Assembly (NCBI RefSeq): GCF_901709675.1
Contig: NC_051091.1
Coordinates: forward strand, 7,224,967-7,288,966
Length of the DNA: 64,000 nt
Direction of reading: 5' to 3'
DNA from: Syngnathus acus
Taxonomy: Eukaryota; Chordata; Actinopteri; Syngnathiformes; Syngnathidae
Part shown: in pieces, positions 1-9,505 of the stretch
Layout of the letters: every line of letters starts with the position of its first letter
Position numbering within the stretch: the stretch's first letter is position 1
Notes under the pieces: generated by a model
Databases searched by the model: none
What the model saw: only the letters and a program-made list of their open reading frames with translations
What the model was told of the DNA's origin: nothing
Made by a program: the position numbers and the translations under genes

Positions 1-1
1 A

Positions 2-54
2 TTCGCCAATTAAAACATAAAAATCTGACATTTGGTTAACTGCTTTATATGACA
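2..54 (+). repeat. Left copy of a direct flanking repeat
   Basis: A segment of about 53 bp reading TTCGCCAATTAAAACATAAA and onward to ...GCTTTATATGACA is found again, with only a few mismatches and in the same orientation, at 4671-4723. The two copies bracket the whole array with its tRNA-like and inverted-repeat flanks. They could be the ends of a larger tandem unit or the two sides of a locus that received a large insertion. At more than 50 bp they are too long for an ordinary target-site duplication. Confidence 0.6.
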
Positions 55-67
55 ATATGTGTAGGTA

Positions 68-105
68 CACCTCATGGACACTTCAATAGGTACACTACAC
101 GAGGT
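68..105 (+). repeat. Left arm of inverted repeat bounding the array
   Basis: CACCTCATGGACACTTCAAT followed by a GTACACTACACGAGGT-type end is the reverse complement, with two or three mismatches, of 4462-4499 on the far side of the array. A second inverted partner lies nearby at about 379-452. The arms look like terminal inverted repeats of a composite element or of a short foldback element present twice. Confidence 0.55.
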
Positions 106-167
106 AAAAGAAAAAAAAAGAATAAGTAAATAAAGGATTAATTGCACAATAAAAGCACGTTTTGTAC

Positions 168-250
168 ATTCTCACACCTGGGATCGAACCAAGTTCTGAC
201 CGAGCAAGAACCCGTGTCGTTATCCAGTCGGCTATTTCTACCTGGAAATC
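168..250 (-). repeat. tRNA-like (SINE-type) segment, copy 1
   Basis: Read on the minus strand there is an A-box-like TAGCCGACTGG (224-234) and a B-box GGTTCGATCCC at the expected distance (178-190). The T arm can form a 5-bp stem with one G-U pair around the loop TTCGATC. The anticodon region can be read as CTT, but the D and anticodon stems are mispaired. It is therefore a tRNA-derived pseudogene or the pol III head of a SINE rather than a working tRNA gene. A second copy at 4236-4312 shares the flanking sequence. Confidence 0.5.
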
Positions 251-452
251 CTTGGTCGTCAGCACTCTTTTGTACTCGTGATGTGCATTCCAGTTCTCAA
301 GTGAACTGAATCTTTAGAATCGGTTCACTCCAAATATTTGTTCAAAAGAATCGTTCACCGAATCGTTCACTACACTTTCTTGTTTATTTAGTCTTTTTCT
401 TTTTTTTAACTCGTGTAGTGTACCTATTGTAGTGTCCATGAGGTGTACCTAA
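250..452 (+). repeat. Dispersed repeat with GAATCTTTAGAATCGG core, copy 1
   Basis: This stretch runs from the ACTCTTTTGTACT segment through the near-palindromic GAATCTTTAGAATCGGTTCA core to an AT-rich tail and a GTGTAGTGTACCTATTG end. It recurs in the same orientation at about 4327-4499 and inverted at about 5838-5930. Its right end (379-452) is the reverse complement of 63-137, so 63-452 is itself a foldback structure enclosing the tRNA-like segment. Confidence 0.55.
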
Positions 453-501
453 TCACAGGCCACTTCAATAGGGAAACACCCGCCCTCACCCCCACCTCCT
501 G

Positions 502-526
502 ATTGGCTGTTTGATCTGTGACGTCA
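502..526 (+). promoter_or_regulatory. CCAAT box plus CRE module in the array (first of seven)
   Basis: GATTGGCTG (an inverted CCAAT box) is followed at fixed spacing by the palindromic CRE TGACGTCA (519-526). The same pair recurs in each monomer, with CREs at 1109, 1699, 2287, 2877, 3465 and 4055. The spacing and sequences resemble a pol II promoter module, but there is no evidence here that it is active. Confidence 0.4.
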
Positions 527-613
527 CTCGGATACTCCATTAGGTACACCGCCATTTTCAAGTGTACCTAATAACAGGCCACTTTATTAGGGAAATATCA
601 TGGTCAAAGGTCA

Positions 614-756
614 CAGGTGTCAAGCTCTAGTCCTCGGGGCCGCGTTCCAACATGTTTTCCAAGTGACCCTCGTTAAGCGCACCTGCGTGAAAAGTTTTAG
701 CTCCTGCGGAACGTGAAAGGAGCTAAAACTTTTCACGCAGGTGCACTTAACGAGGG
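614..756. repeat. Subunit A: truncated palindromic MITE-like element (first copy)
   Basis: It begins CAGGTGTCAAGC and runs through CTCGTTAAGCGCACCTGCGT and GAAAAGTTTTAGCT into an 18-bp spacer (703-720, CCTGCGGAACGTGAAAGG). It then returns through the reverse complement of the same arm and stops at CTTAACGAGGG. The distal part of the right arm is missing. The CAGGTGTC end resembles hAT-type termini. Further copies occur once per monomer along the array. Confidence 0.7.
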
Positions 757-848
757 AATCACACGGACACTCCATTAGGTACACCACCATTTTCAAGTGT
801 ACCTAATAACAGGCCACTTTATTAGGGAAATATCATGGTCAAAGGTCA

Positions 849-1049
849 CAGGTGTGAAAGCTCTAGTCCGCGGGGCCGCGTTCCAACATGTTTTCCAAGT
901 GACCCTCGTTAAGCGCACCTGCGTGAAAAGTTTTAGCCCCTTTCACGTTCCGCAGGAGCTAAAACTTTTCACGCAGGTGCACTTAACGAGGGTAACTTGG
1001 AAAACATATTGGAACGCGGCCCCCCGAGGACTGGAGGTCGACACCCCTG
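849..1049. repeat. Subunit B: complete palindromic MITE-like element (first copy)
   Basis: This 201-bp element begins CAGGTGTGAAAGC and ends GTCGACACCCCTG. Its arms are roughly 85-90 bp of near-perfect reverse complement around the 18-bp spacer CCTTTCACGTTCCGCAGG (939-956). The termini and arms suit a non-autonomous hAT-like element, but no clear 8-bp target duplication is visible because the element sits inside the amplified repeat. It should extrude a strong hairpin or cruciform. One copy is present per monomer. Confidence 0.7.
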
Positions 1050-4000
1050 GTTTAAGTGAAAAGTGCCACACCCGCCCTCACCCACTTTCTGATTGGCTGT
1101 TTGATCTGTGACGTCACTCGGTGACTATTAGGTACACTGCCATTTTCAAGTGTACCTAATAACAGGCCACTTTATTAGGGAAATATCATGGTCAAAGGTC
1201 ACAGGTGTCAAGCTCTAGTCCTTGGGGCCGCGTTCCAACATGTTTTCCAAGTGACCCTCGTTAAGCGCACCTGCGTGAAAAGTTTTAGCTCCTGCGGAAC
1301 GTGAAAGGAGCTAAAACTTTTCACGCAGGTGCACTTAACGAGGGAATCACACGGACACTCCATTAGGTACACCGCCATTTTCAAGTGTACCTAATAACAG
1401 GCCACTTTATTAGGGAAATATCATGGTCAAAGGTCACAGGTGTGAAAGCTCTAGTCCTCGGGGCCGCGTTCCAACATGTTTTCCAAGTGACCCTCGTTAA
1501 GCGCACCTGCGTGAAAAGTTTTAGCCCCTTTCACGTTCCGCAGGAGCTAAAACTTTTCACGCAGGTGCACTTAACGAGGGTAACTTGGAAAACATATTGG
1601 AACGCGGCCCCCCGAGGACTGGAGGTCGACACCCCTGGTTTAAGTGAAAAGTGCCACACCCGCCCTCACCCCCACTTTCTGATTGGCTGTTTGATCTGTG
1701 ACGTCACTCGGTGACTATTAGGTACACTGCCATTTTCAAGTGTACCTAATAACAGGCCACTTTATTAGGGAAATATCATGGTCAAAGGTCACAGGTGTCA
1801 AGCTCTAGTCCTTGGGGCCGCGTTCCAACATGTTTTCCAAGTGACCCTCGTTAAGCGCACCTGCGTGAAAAGTTTTAGCTCCTGCGGAACGTGAAAGGAG
1901 CTAAAACTTTTCACGCAGGTGCACTTAACGAGGGAATCACACGGACACTCCATTAGGTACACCACCATTTTCAAGTGTACCTAATAACAGGCCACTTTAT
2001 TAGGGAAATATCATGGTCAAAGGTCACAGGTGTGAAAGCTCTAGTCCGCGGGGCCGCGTTCCAACATGTTTTCCAAGTGACCCTCGTTAAGCGCACCTGC
2101 GTGAAAAGTTTTAGCCCCTTTCACGTTCCGCAGGAGCTAAAACTTTTCACGCAGGTGCACTTAACGAGGGTAACTTGGAAAACATATTGGAACGCGGCCC
2201 CCCGAGGACTGGAGGTCGACACCCCTGGTTTAAGTGAAAAGTGCCACACCCGCCCTCACCCACTTTCTGATTGGCTGTTTGATCTGTGACGTCACTCGGT
2301 GACTATTAGGTACACTGCCATTTTCAAGTGTACCTAATAACAGGCCACTTTATTAGGGAAATATCATGGTCAAAGGTCACAGGTGTCAAGCTCTAGTCCT
2401 TGGGGCCGCGTTCCAACATGTTTTCCAAGTGACCCTCGTTAAGCGCACCTGCGTGAAAAGTTTTAGCTCCTGCGGAACGTGAAAGGAGCTAAAACTTTTC
2501 ACGCAGGTGCACTTAACGAGGGAATCACACGGACACTCCATTAGGTACACCGCCATTTTCAAGTGTACCTAATAACAGGCCACTTTATTAGGGAAATATC
2601 ATGGTCAAAGGTCACAGGTGTGAAAGCTCTAGTCCTCGGGGCCGCGTTCCAACATGTTTTCCAAGTTACCCTCGTTAAGCGCACCTGCGTGAAAAGTTTT
2701 AGCCCCTTTCACGTTCCGCAGGAGCTAAAACTTTTCACGCAGGTGCACTTAACGAGGGTAACTTGGAAAACATATTGGAACGCGGCCCCTCGAGGACTGG
2801 AGGTCGACACCCCTGGTTTAAGTGAAAAGTGCCACACCCGCCCTCACCCCCACTTTCTGATTGGCTGTTTGATCTGTGACGTCACTCGGTGACTATTAGG
2901 TACACTGCCATTTTCAAGTGTACCTAATAACAGGCCACTTTATTAGGGAAATATCATGGTCAAAGGTCACAGGTGTCAAGCTCTAGTCCTTGGGGCCGCG
3001 TTCCAACATGTTTTCCAAGTGACCCTCGTTAAGCGCACCTGCGTGAAAAGTTTTAGCTCCTGCGGAACGTGAAAGGAGCTAAAACTTTTCACGCAGGTGC
3101 ACTTAACGAGGGAATCACACGGACACTCCATTAGGTACACCGCCATTTTCAAGTGTACCTAATAACAGGCCACTTTATTAGGGAAATATCATGGTCAAAG
3201 GTCACAGGTGTGAAAGCTCTAGTCCGCGGGGCCGCGTTCCAACATGTTTTCCAAGTGACCCTCGTTAAGCGCACCTGCGTGAAAAGTTTTAGCCCCTTTC
3301 ACGTTCCGCAGGAGCTAAAACTTTTCACGCAGGTGCACTTAACGAGGGTAACTTGGAAAACATATTGGAACGCGGCCCCCCGAGGACTGGAGGTCGACAC
3401 CCCTGGTTTAAGTGAAAAGTGCCACACCCGCCCTCACCCACTTTCTGATTGGCTGTTTGATCTGTGACGTCACTCGGTGACTATTAGGTACACTGCCATT
3501 TTCAAGTGTACCTAATAACAGGCCACTTTATTAGGGAAATATCATGGTCAAAGGTCACAGGTGTCAAGCTCTAGTCCTTGGGGCCGCGTTCCAACATGTT
3601 TTCCAAGTGACCCTCGTTAAGCGCACCTGCGTGAAAAGTTTTAGCTCCTGCGGAACGTGAAAGGAGCTAAAACTTTTCACGCAGGTGCACTTAACGAGGG
3701 AATCACACGGACACTCCATTAGGTACACCGCCATTTTCAAGTGTACCTAATAACAGGCCACTTTATTAGGGAAATATCATGGTCAAAGGTCACTGGTGTG
3801 AAAGCTCTAGTCCTCGGGGCCGCGTTCCAACATGTTTTCCAAGTGACCCTCGTTAAGCGCACCTGCGTGAAAAGTTTTAGCCCCTTTCACGTTCCGCAGG
3901 AGCTAAAACTTTTCACGCAGGTGCACTTAACGAGGGTAACTTGGAAAACATATTGGAACGCGGCCCCCCGAGGACTGGAGGTCGACACCCCTGGTTTAAG

Positions 4001-4235
4001 TGAAAAGTGCCACACCCGCCCTCACCCCCACTTTCTGATTGGCTGTTTGATCTGTGACGTCACTCGGACACTCCATTAGATACACCGCCATTTTTAGGTG
4101 TTCCTAATAACAGGCCACTTCATTAGGGAAAAATCATGGCCAAAGCCTCAATGTAAGTGAAAAGTGTATTTACACTTAAATACTTGCATATGCATACAAA
4201 GCGAGGTTCCTATTCTAAAAAGCTCACAGTTACAT

Positions 4236-4312
4236 GTTCATACCTGGGATCGAACCAGGTTCTTACCATGCAAGAGGCTATGTCACTAACCAGTCGGCTA
4301 TTTCGCCCTGGC
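4236..4312 (-). repeat. tRNA-like (SINE-type) segment, copy 2
   Basis: On the minus strand TAGCCGACTGG (290-300 of this block's 4,000s) and CTGGTTCGATCCCAGG (4244-4256 region) form an A box and a B box. The T arm is a perfect 5-bp stem, CCTGG/CCAGG, around TTCGATC. The acceptor stem does not pair convincingly and the D stem is weak. It is closely related to the copy at 168-250, and both are followed by the same GCACTCTTTTGTACT sequence, so the tRNA-like part is one module of a longer repeat family. Confidence 0.5.
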
Positions 4313-4326
4313 AACTTTTGGCCGTC

Positions 4327-4499
4327 TGCACTCTTTTGTACTTTGATGTGCAGTCCAGTTTTTAGGTGAAGTGAATCTTTAGAATCGGTTTTCTCAAAAG
4401 ATTTGTTCAAAAGAATCGTTCGCTACACTTTCTTATTTATTTATTCTTTTTTTTCTTTTTTACCTCGTGTCGTGTACGTATTGAAGTGTCCATGAGGTG
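4327..4499 (+). repeat. Dispersed repeat with GAATCTTTAGAATCGG core, copy 2, ending in right inverted arm
   Basis: This is a same-orientation copy of 250-452, including the AT-rich TTATTTATTTATTC tail. Its terminal 38 bp (4462-4499, ACCTCGTGTC...CATGAGGTG) are the reverse complement of 68-105. It closes the array block on the right. Confidence 0.55.
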
Positions 4500-4670
4500 G
4501 GTCGCGAACGGGAAGTTACGTCATTTTCTTCTTCGTTTTGTTTTACGGCGAGGTGGCACCAGCTTCAATGCGCATTACCGGCACCTACTGGTTGAAGTCA
4601 TATGAACTGAAAAAAGAACGAATCACTTTAGGAAGTGATTCGTTCACTAACCCTAACCCTTGTATTTATA

Positions 4671-4723
4671 TTCACCAATCAAAACATAAAAATCAGACAT
4701 TTGGTTAACTGCTTTATATGACA
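4671..4723 (+). repeat. Right copy of the direct flanking repeat
   Basis: TTCACCAATCAAAACATAAA and onward to GCTTTATATGACA is a direct copy of 2-54. Just to its left is a short telomere-like CTAACCCTAACCC (4649-4661). Just to its right begins the tail of a LINE fragment. Confidence 0.6.
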
Positions 4724-5478
4724 TGTTCAAGATTCAAGATTTTTTATTCGCCATGTTTGAGCGTGCCAAACAAGGAATTTGACTTCGGTAAAACACACCC
4801 TCTGTTCAACATTTAGGTGACTAACAACACTCAGGACATGTGAAAAATGGCGAAAACAGTGTAGACAAATTCAAAAAAGGTGTGAAGAGCAGGATGTTAT
4901 TGCACAGTAATGACTCTGAGACTCTAAGAGTGGTGTGAGTTCATCAGAGCAACAGCCTGGGGGAAGAAGCTGTCTCTGTGTCTGCTGGTTTTGGCGTACC
5001 GAGCTCTATAACGCCGTCCGGAGGGGAGTAGTTCAAACAGACTGCAACCTGGGTGAGAAGGGTCTGTAGAGATGTTCCTTGCACGTTTCCTGGTCCTGGA
5101 CAGGTACAAGTCTTGGATAGATGGGAGGTTGATTCCAATGATCTTTTCTGCAGTCCTGATTGTCCGTCGCAGTCTGTGCTTGTCTTGTTTGGAGGCTGAT
5201 CCAAACCAGACAGTGATGGAGGTGCAGAGGACAGACTGGATGATGGCAGTGTAGAAGGTCTTCAGAAGCTCTCGCGGCAGGTTGAACTTCTTGAGCTGTC
5301 TCAGGAAGTACAGCCTCTGCTGGGCCTTCTTCCGGACAGAGTCTATGTGGCCGGTCCATTTCAGGTCCCGAGAGATTGTGGTTCCCAGGAACTTGAAGGT
5401 GTCTGTGGAGAGAATAGTATTACTGCGGATAGTGAGGGGTAAAAGTGGTGAAGGGTCTCGCCTGAAGTCCACTGTCAT
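4724..5478 (-). mobile_element. 5'-truncated non-LTR retrotransposon (LINE), end of reverse transcriptase
   Basis: The minus strand encodes 184 residues ending at a stop near 4924. The motif FKFLGTTISRDLKW, the segment KKAQQRLYFLRQLKKFNLP, the motif ITVWFG and the C-terminal FELLPSGRRYRA followed by FFPQAVALMN are typical of the thumb and C-terminal part of CR1/L2/Rex-type LINE reverse transcriptases in fish. The catalytic palm motifs and the endonuclease are absent, so this is a 5'-truncated dead copy. The 3' end carries a short tandem GATTCAA-type tail (about 4726-4747 on the plus strand), as expected for such LINEs. The reading frame is still intact over 184 codons, which suggests fairly recent insertion. 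The clade is uncertain. Confidence 0.85.
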
Positions 5479-5537
5479 ATATATATATATATGTGTGTTT
5501 TACGTTGTTATATGAGTTGGTGTCCCCCAAAATAACA

Positions 5538-5651
5538 AATGTCGGCATAACAGTTTTTTTAATCAACCTTTTATTCAAACACATTCGGAATAATAACACC
5601 ATCAACTATAACCCAACAAATACAAAATTAAAACATCAATGTCGGCATAAC
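5538..5651 (-). mobile_element. Small retroposed insertion with 14-bp target-site duplication
   Basis: AATGTCGGCATAAC occurs at 5538-5551 and again at 5638-5651 as a perfect direct repeat. The 86 bp between them, read on the minus strand, end with AATAAA (5570-5575) followed after nine bases by a run of seven A. That is the layout of a polyadenylated RNA 3' end inserted by LINE machinery. The parent transcript is not recognisable. With only seven A and a short body, chance microhomology cannot be fully excluded. Confidence 0.55.
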
Positions 5652-5837
5652 GTGTGTTGGCTGGTATGGCAGCAATGCTGTCTGTCACTCACTCGTGAAT
5701 CTTCCCGAACGACTAATCAGCAGCGAGCGATAGATGGAGGAGGGACTTTACGAGTCAGTGACGTAATTTACCGTCCACGAACGAGACGAGTCAGTCACGC
5801 AACTTCATGTTCAGTGTGTGCGTGTGTGTGTGGGGGG

Positions 5838-5930
5838 CGATTCGTTGAATGATTCGTTTGAACACATCTTTTGAATGAACTGATTCTAAAGATTCAGTTC
5901 ACTTAAAAGAACTGGAATGCACATCACTAG
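5838..5930 (-). repeat. Inverted third copy of the GAATCTTTAGAATCGG repeat
   Basis: GATTCGTTTGAACA, then TGATTCTAAAGATTCAGTTC and GGAATGCACATCAC, is the reverse complement of the 283-372 part of copy 1. Its inverted orientation relative to the other two copies makes the whole 250-5,930 interval a large imperfect inverted repeat. The stretch to its left (5652-5837) is unassigned. Confidence 0.55.
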
Positions 5931-6371
5931 TTGCTGTGTGCTTTTACGAACAGTGACACTATGACGGCTGTGGTGCGTTTTTGGTGCGATGGAAATCAGA
6001 GCATGTAGTTCAACGAGAGAACCTGGATTGATCATTTTTCACCAACATAAAATACACAGTCAAGTCGAGACACCTCGACTGTGATAGCCACTCAGCCGCT
6101 GTCAGAACAGCAGAGCGTCTTTAAAAGTGACTTTGTTCTTAATGTCGCAATATTTTATAGAGCTAGTCTAAAACAGTAAACAAAGCCATATTGATTCTTT
6201 TGGATTTTGATCACAAGTGACTTTCATTTACAAAAGAAATACAATTTAAAGAATATTTAGTATTTATTTTTATTCAATTATTCAACTCTCCATACATATA
6301 TAGGAATAGAACTTTACGTCTTTTGTTGTCATATAAATGATTTTAATATAGAAGCTGGTGTAACACTTAAC

Positions 6372-6454
6372 AGATTTTTGTTGGTGGTGTGCCTCGAGAT
6401 TTTTTCCAATGAAAAGGTGTGCCGTGAATGAAAAGAGGTTGGGAAACGCTGCTT
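6372..6454 (-). mobile_element. hAT-like transposon end
   Basis: On the minus strand the sequence starts GCAGCGTTTCCCAACCTCTT and continues into CACGGCACACC and AAAAATCTCGAGGCACACC. This CAG...CCCAACC terminus followed by a repeated GGCACACC body is characteristic of non-autonomous hAT elements of vertebrates. Only one end is apparent, so it is a fragment. Confidence 0.5.
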
Positions 6455-7307
6455 TAACACATTCAAGAAATGTTACGGGAAAACAGTGGTCAAGGTGCTG
6501 GTTGGTTGTGTCTCTTTGTGATAGCCATTCCGTTTCGTCTATTCTTTTATGTGCTATACTTGTAAAGCCATTTTGTGTAGCCCTGTCTAATTGACTAGGT
6601 CCTAGTGAGCGTTTTGTTTTTCGTTTTTTTTTTCTCATCTTGATGCCACGTCTCTAACGACTTGTCGAAATGAGCAAAAATATCTAAAATGTAATGAGTT
6701 CAATCAAGTGCGACAGTGTAACGCTTATTAGAGTGTAGGAAAGAGACAAATCTCTGGGACACTGTAACACAATTAACGTTTAAGAGCAGACAGTTTTTGT
6801 TTTTAATGAGCTACTATCAGTGTCATTCTTTTAAGGTGTAGTCTTTCCTTTTGGACATATTCCAGTTATTTGCATGTCTGTGTGTGTGTGTGTGTGTCTG
6901 TGTGTGTGTGTGTGTGTCAACCAGATTGCACTTAAACAATTACTTCCACTATTCTATTCATTGTGCATGTGCTCCTGCATAGATTTGTTTTTGTTTGTTG
7001 TTGGATGGAGATAAAACCGTCCCCACCAGAGTTGTGTGTTGCCTCTTGTTACGCTCCTGGTCAAAAGGCTCCGACTTCCTGTGTGGTTTCAATCAGTTCC
7101 AGTTGTTACCGCCGGCCAGGCAGATTCTACATTGCAGTCCTACTAGTTCGGCGCTACTAAACATCTCTGCTTTGAAACTCTCCACCGCTTTCCAGTATCT
7201 TTGAGTCGTCTCTCTCTCACTGTATTTTTTTTTTTAAGCTGTTAAAATGCACAGGAAACTGATCATTTAAAATATTATTAGCATTAGCTCAGACAGTAGC
7301 CTCTGTG

Positions 7308-7313
<6 letters not shown>

Positions 7314-7356
<43 letters not shown>
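7314..7356. repeat. (TG)n microsatellite
   Basis: An uninterrupted TG run of about 21 repeats. The long Cys-Val and Thr-His frames across it are artefacts. A second, interrupted TG tract lies at about 6875-6918. Confidence 0.95.
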
Positions 7357-7357
<1 letters not shown>

Positions 7358-9367
7358 TTCCATATGCTTTTGCTTTTGTCGCTGTGTTTACCAGAAAAGC
7401 AAAATTCCTCTGCGTTGCACGCAAGTGCATTGTAAGCGCACACATAAACACAATATGCGAACAAACAAACGTCCATAATATTCCCCAAAACACATGTAAG
7501 CACACAAGCCGGGTCTCTTCAGACTTTCTTGATTGCTCTGGTCTGATTCGAATTAGAGGCTCATCATTCTTAGATCTCACTAATGGCTCTGAGGTCGGGC
7601 GGTTTGGCGGTTTGATGCCGGTGCCAATGAATAATTGGTTGAGGGCCTGCTTGGATGGCACAAAGGGCTTTGGTGGGAATGTGTTTAGTTGTCAGGAACT
7701 CCAAAACAAGGCCTGCACACTTTTAACCCATAATACTCTTTTGGCGGCACGACTCGAAATGAGTCAGTAGGCTGGCTGCACAAGCTCGCAATGAATCGGC
7801 TGACCAGATGATTGACATACATGATAAACTGTAATGTCCAGATGTTATTCTGATATTCAGAAAGCAGGTGGATACACTCACTGGTCAAGTCATTAAGATG
7901 AGAGCTTATGTCACCATTTGGCAGTGTTTAGGATCCGAGTGCAGGGAAACGGCGAAAAAAAAAGGGAATTGAATTTCAAAGGAAGTGCAACCGTTGGACT
8001 GCTTCAGCGAGTGTTGATTCTAGCTACAGTAGGTCTGACATGGGCAACTAGCGACCCATGGGCCGTATCCTCGCCATCAATCGGTTCATGGTGGTGGTGA
8101 TGCGGCGGATCCAATGTGAACGTGATCCCAACTTGTAATGATTCAAATCACTGTTTTAGACACACTTAACAGCTACCACAACTGAGGGGCAGGATACCAT
8201 TTTGGCAGCCATTCAAACTGTTTTGTTGGCCTAGAATGACTCTTTGTCCTATTGTTTTAAACAAGGCTAACGTTATAGCCGATCCGTACGTTTACTTGTC
8301 AGATCTGTACCCGCATTAGGAGGAGGCCTGCTCTACATCTGAGAATATCCGGTATAATGACCCACATTCAAATTGTGCCACTTGGGAGCCAAAAAACTGG
8401 AAGGAGTTTGTTTGTCATTTTACATCACGTCTTTTCTAGCACTTCTCTTTTGCAGCTCAAACTGAGACCCCTTTGCAAAGACTTGACAGAAGTGTGAACT
8501 TATTTCTAAGGCCATGCCAGCTATTAGAGGGACTGTATATAAAGTCAGTATGGAGGGAATGTGAATATGCGGGTGAGAGGCCGGGGACAGAGACGGGAAA
8601 ACAGATAGAGAAGTGAGCGAGAATTGCTAAAATAAATAAACAGCACCAGGAAGTGTTGAGTCCATGCACAGGACGTGGTTTGGCTTGTGTGCACATATAT
8701 GCATGCGTGTATGTGTGTGTCTATCAAACCCAGCTGGCAGTCATTTGCCTCGGAATGAATCCGCACCTCTCGGAGGCCCAAGCTTGCCCTGCTTTGAAGG
8801 CCTCTGTGTGTTGTACACATATATGTGCATGTATATGTGTGTATGGGTGTGTACATAATAACAGCTTCATTAAAGCAGCCTGTGGTGTCAGAGAACTCAT
8901 AAAACCCCCCAGAAATGCTGTGTTTATTTATTTATTTTATATTACATGTCTATTATATCTCCTCTCTTAAATGTTTTTGACGCATATATACTCTCACGTG
9001 CATACTTAGAGAGCCACAAGATTTCAGGTTACGCAAGCGTGCACATAGACCCCCGAAAAGTCCCAGGGGAGCTGAGTATAACAACTTCCAGATGCAGGTT
9101 GAGCGCAAAAAACACACCAACGCAGACACACAGACAAATCTTCTGCTTTGGTGAAGTCAGCAGAACTGCTTTTGAAATTAATGAACTGCGTGTGGATGTG
9201 AATAACAACGAGAGTTGACATGTTTACACAGAGCGATTATGGCTTGGTCAAATATTCATACAGGAAATGATGGAGTGGAAATTCTTTTCAAAATAAAGTT
9301 CACCGTATGGTCGCCGATTATATATTTTTTAATGGTATCTAAAGCGCTTGTGTCGTTTTTTTTCCAG

Positions 9368-9505
9368 ATGTGGCCAACACCTACACTGAGCCCCTCATAT
9401 TGAGGTCAGATGTCATCCCTGAGAGGACGCGAGATGACGACGCAGGCCAAAGCCAAAGCAGCCTCTCGCACGCCGAGCTCACAACACTCAGCAGGAATAT
9501 CACAT
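9368..9505 (+). CDS. mdfi: mdfi internal coding exon (acidic/Ser segment)
   Basis: A pyrimidine tract and CAG at 9365-9367 precede the exon. CACAT|GTGAGT closes it. The only open frame completes a split Asp codon, then reads VANTYTEPLILRSDVIPERT, an acidic RDDDAGQSQSS part and LSRNIT. It ends on the T of a split Cys codon. The junction gives NIT-C-QPAAR, which aligns with the TCQPQGNP region of human MDFI and supports the splice. The other two frames stop within 40 bases. The exon is weakly conserved, as is usual for this part of the family. Confidence 0.8.

Larger units (their letters stand above)
536..4080. repeat. Palindrome-rich satellite-like array, 588/590-bp units in 1,178-bp higher-order repeats
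   Basis: The same block recurs with spacing of 588 and 590 bp, seen for example in the TGACGTCA sites at 519, 1109, 1699, 2287, 2877, 3465 and 4055. Two monomer types alternate. One has the pattern GTCCGCGGGG with a short CACCCACTTTC spacer. The other has GTCCTCGGGG with a spacer two bases longer. This makes an 1,178-bp higher-order unit present about three times with only a handful of point differences, which implies recent amplification or gene conversion. Each monomer contains an ATTAGGTACAC...GTGTACCTAAT hairpin twice, one truncated palindrome and one complete palindrome. The repeated 104-112-codon open frames inside it are by-products of the repeat and show no protein family. Confidence 0.9.
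5931..9367. other. Region upstream of the first recognised mdfi exon
   Basis: This stretch holds the hAT fragment at 6372-6454, TG microsatellites at about 6875-6918 and 7314-7356, and otherwise unremarkable AT-rich sequence. The mdfi initiator exon, which must end in phase 1 with a G before a donor, should lie here or left of the window. No reading frame with an acceptable start and donor could be recognised. Confidence 0.5.

Noticed and set aside
797-4079. Six open frames of 104-112 codons with nearly identical proteins
   Set aside because: They arise because the same palindromic repeat is copied. The frames run through both arms of a hairpin, match no protein family, and end at repeat-specific length differences.
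536-4080. CRISPR-like repeat array
   Set aside because: Units are hundreds of bases long and nearly identical throughout, with no short repeat-spacer alternation. The DNA is vertebrate.
4649-4661. CTAACCCTAACCC as interstitial telomere repeat
   Set aside because: Only about two units are present, which is too short to support a telomeric origin.
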